Below are positions 59,791 to 64,000 of a stretch of 64,000 bases of DNA, piece after piece. The stretch lies in NCBI GenBank assembly GCA_964344765.1, contig CAYFOM010000001.1, forward strand, positions 186,001 through 250,000, read 5' to 3'. The notes below the pieces were generated by a model. The model searched no databases. It saw nothing but the letters and a program-made list of their open reading frames with translations, and had not been told where the DNA came from. The stretch is from JACNIZ01 sp964344765. Lineage in GTDB: Bacteria; Planctomycetota; UBA1135. Every line of letters starts with the position of its first letter. Within the stretch, counting starts at the first letter, position 1. A program made the translations under genes and the position numbers.

Positions 59791-59818
59791 AAAATAGCAC
59801 CAAAATAGTGCCATACAA
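59791..59818 (-). promoter_or_regulatory. isc operon promoter
   Basis: On the minus strand: -35 TTGTAT (plus-strand coordinates 59813-59818), a 16-bp spacer and -10 TATTTT (59791-59796), ending 6 nt before the iscR ATG. Transcription would begin at the start codon. The spacer is almost exactly filled by one of the two dyads. Confidence 0.6.
59797..59811. promoter_or_regulatory. Candidate IscR operator 1 (in the -35/-10 spacer)
   Basis: The 15-bp dyad reads GCACTATTTTGGTGC on the minus strand, with arms GCACT/GGTGC (one mismatch). It lies between the -35 and -10 elements, so binding would block RNA polymerase. It shares its arms and length with the dyad at 59828-59842. Confidence 0.6.
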
Positions 59819-59827
59819 GGGTAAATC

Positions 59828-59842
59828 GCACTGGATTAGTGC
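59828..59842. promoter_or_regulatory. Candidate IscR operator 2 (upstream)
   Basis: The 15-bp dyad reads GCACTAATCCAGTGC on the minus strand, with perfect GCACT/AGTGC arms. It is 31 bp from operator 1, start to start, about three helical turns, so both sites face the same side of the DNA. Confidence 0.6.
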
Positions 59843-59885
59843 TCTTTTTCGGCGATTTTTGCTTCAGAAACAGGCTTTAAGGCCA

Positions 59886-60341
59886 CTATTCCGCCGATTT
59901 ACTGCGCACCCGCGAGCGGATGCGTTGCTCGGAACTGGTGCGCTCCAGCACATTGACCAGTACCTGCGGCAATCGCTTTGGGCGGTGGGTGGTGCGGTCC
60001 ACGCAAGCCAGCTCGACGCTACCCGATGCGCAGAACTTGCCGGTTTCACTGCACTCAATTCTGTGGCCAAAGCGCAGAGTGGTCCCTGACCAAGCCTCGA
60101 TGCGAGTATGGATCAATGCGATGTCGTCGTATTTCAGTGGCGTGCGGTAATCGCATTCGGCGTGCCTCACCGGCAGGATGACGTGCTCATCATCCTCAAG
60201 ATCTCGGTAGCGAATGCCTTCGGTGCGCAGCCATTCCACGCGGCCCATCTCGAACAATGCCATGTACCGGCCGTAATACATCACGCCCATCGAATCGATG
60301 TCGCGGTAAAGAATCCGGTAGGTAGCCTGATGTTCGGGCAT
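59886..60341 (-). CDS. Hotdog-fold acyl-CoA thioesterase (YbgC/4HBT-like)
   Basis: A 151-residue thioesterase. The signature YRDIDSMGVMYYGRYMALFEMGRVEWLR contains the Asp and Tyr of the 4HBT/YbgC active-site helix. It hydrolyses short acyl-CoA or aromatic-CoA esters. There is no Tol-Pal context here. TAGAAT (plus strand 60348-60353) ends 6 nt before the ATG. The gene lies upstream of iscR in the same direction, but the isc promoter region separates them. Confidence 0.92.
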   Translation of the reverse strand: MPEHQATYRILYRDIDSMGVMYYGRYMALFEMGRVEWLRTEGIRYRDLEDDEHVILPVRHAECDYRTPLKYDDIALIHTRIEAWSGTTLRFGHRIECSETGKFCASGSVELACVDRTTHRPKRLPQVLVNVLERTSSEQRIRSRVRSKSAE

Positions 60342-60401
60342 CCGGGGATTCTATCCTGTGCGGGGCTGTCGCCCTCGACCCGCCCGTGCAAGGCAAACGC
60401 C

Positions 60402-61232
60402 ATGACCACTCTCGTACCCGCTGAATCCACCCGCGACCAAATCCTAAAGGTCGTCGGCTTCAGCTTTTTGCTGCCCGGCCTTGGCCACCTGATCGCCGGC
60501 CATCGCAAAGTGGGTTTGGCATGGTTGGTCGTTTGCCAAGGCTTATTGTTTCTGGGCTTTCATCTGGCCGGCTTTTCGCAATTCGATTACGGCTTCCGCT
60601 GGGGCAACCTGCCGTTTGAAGTCATCGTCTTGCTGCCCGAGTCGTTTAACTTTGGCGGGGTGCTGATCCTGGCCCAGTTTTTTGAGAGCGTGGATCGAGG
60701 CGGCCTCAACGTAGAAGCATTGCCTTACCGTCATCTGGGCTATTTGCTCAGCGGCGCTGCAGGCATTTTGAGTATTTGCTCGGCTCCTCACGCCGCCGGC
60801 CTGACGCTGGTCCACTCCGAGCCTTTGCCTGCGGGGGCCAAAAAGCCGAACTACCATCCTGGGGTTGCCGCTTTGGCTGCAATGCTTTTCCCCGGTCTTG
60901 GTCACTTTTTGATCAACCGCCGCTTCAAGGCTTATCTGCTTGGCGGAACGGTGCTCGGTTTGTTCTTGTTGGGCATGGCTCTCGGCCACTTCGCCGACTT
61001 TGATCGTCAGCGCCACGCTTATTACTGGATCGGCCAAATGCTGATGGGGCTGCCGGCATGGTTGCTTTACCTGCCGCTGCTTCCGTTGAATATGGGCGGC
61101 GTTTATCCCTATCAAGACACCGGCTTCACCTTCACATCGGTTGCCGGTATGTTCAACGTGGTGGTTGCTCTCGATGCCTATCATCGCGCCGAATACGACT
61201 GGCTGTCAGCCAAAGGAGGAAAGGATGAGTAA
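60402..61232 (+). CDS. Polytopic membrane protein with duplicated PGLGH motif (DUF6677-like)
   Basis: A 276-residue membrane protein with about six helices and two copies of a TM2-like motif, LLPGLGHLIAGHRKVGLAWLVV (about residues 21-42) and LFPGLGHFLINRRFKAYLLGG (about 165-185). The C-terminus has GFTFTSVAGMFNVVVALDAYHRAEYD. From memory this matches a planctomycete family called DUF6677; function is unknown. The start at 60402 is preferred to an open frame that runs antisense through the thioesterase. A small membrane protein gene overlaps its end by 8 bp. Confidence 0.75.
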   Translation: MTTLVPAESTRDQILKVVGFSFLLPGLGHLIAGHRKVGLAWLVVCQGLLFLGFHLAGFSQFDYGFRWGNLPFEVIVLLPESFNFGGVLILAQFFESVDRGGLNVEALPYRHLGYLLSGAAGILSICSAPHAAGLTLVHSEPLPAGAKKPNYHPGVAALAAMLFPGLGHFLINRRFKAYLLGGTVLGLFLLGMALGHFADFDRQRHAYYWIGQMLMGLPAWLLYLPLLPLNMGGVYPYQDTGFTFTSVAGMFNVVVALDAYHRAEYDWLSAKGGKDE

Positions 61233-61428
61233 CGTCTTCGTTCAATTCCTGTTCTTGCTGATCTTCAGCCTGGCGCTGGCCATCATTGTTTCCGGTTATC
61301 GCGATGACGATCCTAAGTTGGTCCTCAAAGGCATTCCGCGACGCATGATGCTTTTCGCCGGAACCGTGGTTGGCATGGCTGTCGTCGCCTATGTGCTAGG
61401 CGTGACTTACCTGTTCCCTGCCGCCTAA
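61225..61428 (+). CDS. Small two-helix membrane protein
   Basis: A 67-residue protein with two transmembrane helices (residues about 3-21 and 43-62) and a basic middle loop RDDDPKLVLKGIPRR. It overlaps the preceding membrane-protein gene by 8 bp (ATGAGTAA) and is preceded by a strong Shine-Dalgarno, AGGAGG at 61215-61220, the clearest one in the window. It is probably translated with, and may act with, its neighbour. Function unknown. Confidence 0.78.
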   Translation: MSNVFVQFLFLLIFSLALAIIVSGYRDDDPKLVLKGIPRRMMLFAGTVVGMAVVAYVLGVTYLFPAA

Positions 61429-61436
61429 TTGCCGTT

Positions 61437-61464
61437 GCTTAACCGCTGCCGCTTAACCGCTGCC
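61437..61464. repeat. 14-bp tandem duplication
   Basis: GCTTAACCGCTGCC occurs twice head to tail (61437-61450, 61451-61464) in the short gap between two convergent genes. GCCGTT (61431-61436) and AACGGC (61469-61474) flank it as an inverted repeat. Confidence 0.75.
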
Positions 61465-61492
61465 GCCGAACGGCTGTAGGGCCGTCGCGGAC

Positions 61493-63223
61493 TCACTTGC
61501 CGCTGCTTTCGGGCACCAAGTCTTTCGATGCCATGTAGCCCAACTCTTCCAGCATGCGCATTTTGTCTTGGCTGATGGCAGCTTGGCGGCCACCGGAATG
61601 CAGCTGCGGCCGGAACGGCATGGTTTCTTCAGCGGTTGGGCCAATCCGGCGTCCGCCGCTGGATGCACGATAAAACGGCATGCTGGTGACGACCTGCTCG
61701 CGCGAGTCTTGCAAGCGCAGCGGCCAATCGGCATTCAGCCCTGAAACCTGCAAAAGAGTGCCGCCTACGCCATGAGCGGGGACATCGGTGTCAAAAACTT
61801 GGGGCTCTAATCGCCCTGAGGCGACCACGGCAACCGGCACGCGGACGACGGAGTCGTCGAAGCTATGACCATGCTCAAAGGATCCGGCATCCCACAGCTC
61901 CTCTCCATGATCCGAATGGAAGGCAAACACTAAACCGCTTTGTTCACTAAGCTCGGCCAACCAAGGTGCAAGAACTCGGTCGAGGCGCAACACTTCTTCG
62001 TTATAACGCTGGCGAACGATCTCCCGATCCGCTTCGCTGAGGTCGAAGTATTCCGTGCGCGCGTCAAAGCTATGGTCGGCGAGAAAGAAGTTGGTCAAAT
62101 CCAGATCCGCCAATGGATCCGGTCCTGGGCCATAACGATAGGGCAAGTGCGGAGCCATCAGCTGCAAAACCAAGAAGCGCGGACGCCCCTGGTTTTGACT
62201 CCACCATTGTTTGGCCTGGTCCACACCCACTTGGTTTTCATCATTGAGGCGCAAGTAGCGCTCGAATCCATGCGCAAAGCCGGTCCAACTTTCCAGCATC
62301 GGACTTTGATGAATCATCGCCGTGGCATAGCCCTGACTGCGAAAAACCTGAGCCAACGTGACTTGTTTTTCGTGAATCGGTGTCAGATTGCGCTCCTCAA
62401 CCTCGCCCGTGGCTTCGGGTGCAAAACTACCTCGGCCGGCTCCATGTTCCGTGGGTTCCAAGCCGGTGAACAAAGAAGCGTAGGACGGCAAAGTCCAGTT
62501 GCTTGGCGAAACGGCGCGAGTCCAAAGGTGACCGCGCTTCAAGAATGCTTCGAGCTGCGGAGAGGAGGCCAATGCGTCTGCTCGAAAAGTATCAATGCTC
62601 AGCAGAATGACATCCGGCAGATCAAAGCTTGGATTTTCGGTAGCTTTCGGCCCAACCCAAGGTGCCTGCCATGCCACCGGAAGATCGCTGCTTGACGCAC
62701 TACCCGGAATCGGGTTGCGGCTGACGAATTCCAATTTGCCGGCTTCCATCGGCAATTCAATCTCAATGTCCAGCCATGGCTCACTCACAGTCTTAGGGGC
62801 TGCGTCCCATTGCCAATCGCCTAGCGATTTCAGTTGCGTGCCATCATTCCAGAAGACTTCGCAATGCAACGGTACACGAGGGTGGGCGATATCCCGACGG
62901 ATTGCTGTCTTGAGTACGCGTGTTTGATCGACTTCGGTCAGTTCGACAAAAAAGTGGCTGGGAGTGGATACCAGCAAAGCGTCCCGGTGATCGCCCAAAA
63001 CCTCCGGTGCGTCACTACGCAACAATTGCACATCCAATGCGTGCCATTGGGTTAGATATTCACTCGAACCATGCTGCACGGTTCCTACAGCGGTCAGCAC
63101 TTCGCCATCCTCCATACCCGGCGCCCATACACCTCGCAGTGCAGTTGGGGTCGGATCAGTAGGGGCGCAAGCCACCAGTAATCCGGCGAGGGTCGCCGTC
63201 CGAATCCAGCTTGGGCAATTCAT
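61493..63223 (-). CDS. Sulfatase-fold lipoprotein with a Thr nucleophile
   Basis: A 576-residue predicted lipoprotein (leader ending LLVAC, Cys19). The first 200 residues are a beta-rich domain without a name. Residues about 200-560 are the alkaline-phosphatase/sulfatase fold: metal-binding Asp211 in LLSIDTFRAD, then SNWTLPSYASLFTG, where Thr244 replaces the Cys/Ser that formylglycine sulfatases use, and HSDHGEELWD with further metal ligands. This favours a phosphotransferase or phosphodiesterase-type reaction over sulphate ester hydrolysis. It follows dprA by 7 bp. Confidence 0.85.
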   Translation of the reverse strand: MNCPSWIRTATLAGLLVACAPTDPTPTALRGVWAPGMEDGEVLTAVGTVQHGSSEYLTQWHALDVQLLRSDAPEVLGDHRDALLVSTPSHFFVELTEVDQTRVLKTAIRRDIAHPRVPLHCEVFWNDGTQLKSLGDWQWDAAPKTVSEPWLDIEIELPMEAGKLEFVSRNPIPGSASSSDLPVAWQAPWVGPKATENPSFDLPDVILLSIDTFRADALASSPQLEAFLKRGHLWTRAVSPSNWTLPSYASLFTGLEPTEHGAGRGSFAPEATGEVEERNLTPIHEKQVTLAQVFRSQGYATAMIHQSPMLESWTGFAHGFERYLRLNDENQVGVDQAKQWWSQNQGRPRFLVLQLMAPHLPYRYGPGPDPLADLDLTNFFLADHSFDARTEYFDLSEADREIVRQRYNEEVLRLDRVLAPWLAELSEQSGLVFAFHSDHGEELWDAGSFEHGHSFDDSVVRVPVAVVASGRLEPQVFDTDVPAHGVGGTLLQVSGLNADWPLRLQDSREQVVTSMPFYRASSGGRRIGPTAEETMPFRPQLHSGGRQAAISQDKMRMLEELGYMASKDLVPESSGK

Positions 63224-63230
63224 AGCGTGT

Positions 63231-64000
63231 TTAACCCGTAGGTCCTAAGCGATGATAATAGCCGCCGGACATGCGAATCAGCTTGCCCTCGATTTCCAAC
63301 TCCATCAATTCCGGTAACAGGTCGTCCGGGCTGCGTCCTAATTCGTGGGCCAAGCCTTCCAAGCTAAGGTCTCCGCGGCTTAAGACCTCGAGCACAGGGC
63401 AGCGTTCCACCATGATTTCCTTGGGCAAGACCAATTCAAACTGTGCCAGTACATCTTGCACGTTCTCGGTGAAATGCGCCCCTTCGCGCAGCAGTTGATG
63501 GGGGCCGCGCGAGCAAATCCCATTGACCGGACCCGGCACCGCAAAAACTTCGCGGCCTAATTGATTGCACCAATCCACCGTATTCATGCTCCCCGATTTG
63601 GGTCCGGCTTCCACCACGACCGTGCCACGCGCCAATGCAGCAATGAGCCGATTGCGCCGCGGAAAATTGCCGCGCGCAGGGGTAGTGCGACATCCAAATT
63701 CCGTCATCACGCAGCCTCCCGATTCGACGATGGCCTCGAGCAATGCACCGGCGTCGGGTGGATAAGGTCGATCCAAGCCACTTCCCAGCACCGCGACGAC
63801 CTGACCGCCTGCCGATAAAGCACCGCGCATCGCCGCCTGATCAATGCCGCGCGCCGCCCCCGAAACCACCACCGCTCCTGCCGCCGCCAATCCCGCGCCC
63901 AAGCGGTAGGCTTGCTCACGGCCATAAGGGGTACATGCCCTAGAACCGACGATCGCCACGCGCAGCACCGGTTCCAGAATGCAGTTGGCATTGCCGCGAT
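63231..64000 (-). CDS. dprA: DNA-processing protein DprA (5' end outside window)
   Basis: DprA loads RecA onto incoming single-stranded DNA in natural transformation. The Rossmann-like core is clear: VAIVGSRACTPYGRE, VVSGAARGIDQAAMRGAL, VAVLGSGLDRPYP, FPRRNRLIAALARGTVVVEA, SGSMNTVDWCNQLGREVFAVPG. The C-terminus (about 70 residues, EVLSRGDLSLEGLAHELG to YYHRLG) is the usual winged helix. The frame is open to the window edge, so the internal GTG at 63968 is not the start and the N-terminal SAM-like part is missing. Its presence suggests competence, but no other com genes are visible. Confidence 0.93.
   Translation of the reverse strand, partial: RGNANCILEPVLRVAIVGSRACTPYGREQAYRLGAGLAAAGAVVVSGAARGIDQAAMRGALSAGGQVVAVLGSGLDRPYPPDAGALLEAIVESGGCVMTEFGCRTTPARGNFPRRNRLIAALARGTVVVEAGPKSGSMNTVDWCNQLGREVFAVPGPVNGICSRGPHQLLREGAHFTENVQDVLAQFELVLPKEIMVERCPVLEVLSRGDLSLEGLAHELGRSPDDLLPELMELEIEGKLIRMSGGYYHRLGPTG

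Overview
The window is a densely packed stretch of a free-living bacterial chromosome, moderately GC-rich by eye, with 53 protein-coding genes. It contains no rRNA, tRNA, CRISPR array, insertion sequence or phage gene that I can support. The most likely source is a Planctomycetota-like bacterium. The grounds are secreted FG-GAP/VCBS and parallel beta-helix proteins, a sigma-region-2/Ser-Thr-kinase fusion, lipoproteins on many operons, the futalosine menaquinone route and a DUF6677-like membrane protein. This placement is an inference from gene content, not from a marker phylogeny. An almost textbook gammaproteobacterial-order isc operon sits alongside.

Layout. 1-3.2 kb: the 3' part of a hybrid histidine kinase facing pckA. 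3.2-14.3 kb: a surface and secretome block with two VCBS-repeat proteins, an exported SurE, a large exported metalloprotease, a Nudix hydrolase and a membrane-anchored multi-domain protein; the surE gene is broken by a 100-N assembly gap. 14.4-18.3 kb: a PepSY protein with N-formylglutamate amidohydrolase, gltA and a GNAT-fold transferase. 18.3-28.2 kb: an Nfu scaffold overlapping a carbamoyltransferase with an unusual C-terminal extension, a secreted beta-helix protein, a hybrid kinase, the sigma-like/kinase fusion and a membrane protein. 28.2-34.2 kb: proS with an OB-fold lipoprotein, a 200-bp stretch packed with inverted repeats, an EEP-family nuclease/phosphatase, then mqnE-mqnA-LON-domain. 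34.3-36.8 kb: an HTH-EIIA fusion next to a CLC channel. 36.8-45.2 kb: a six-gene minus-strand operon (M1 aminopeptidase, TMTC-like GT-C protein, YqgE, MqnC, DUF2868, DUF3482 GTPase). 45.2-54.1 kb: ddl, amidinohydrolase, SurA-like protein, a galactokinase relative, lipoproteins, aminotransferase and an amino-acid dehydrogenase. 54.1-59.8 kb: iscRSUA-hscBA-fdx-iscX. 59.9-64 kb: a thioesterase, two membrane proteins, a sulfatase-fold lipoprotein and partial dprA.

Working together: PckA and GltA serve central carbon flux. MqnA, MqnE and MqnC give three steps of futalosine-dependent menaquinone synthesis. The isc operon supplies Fe-S clusters, which the radical-SAM enzymes MqnE and MqnC need, and Nfu may help deliver them. 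The isc promoter carries two matching 15-bp dyads 31 bp apart, a good candidate for IscR autoregulation.

Regulatory style is notable. At least eleven genes have a TANNNT hexamer ending 6-9 nt before the start codon and no Shine-Dalgarno sequence, which suggests widespread leaderless transcription. Two intrinsic terminators lie inside the 3' coding ends of convergent neighbours, and two more end just before a start codon.
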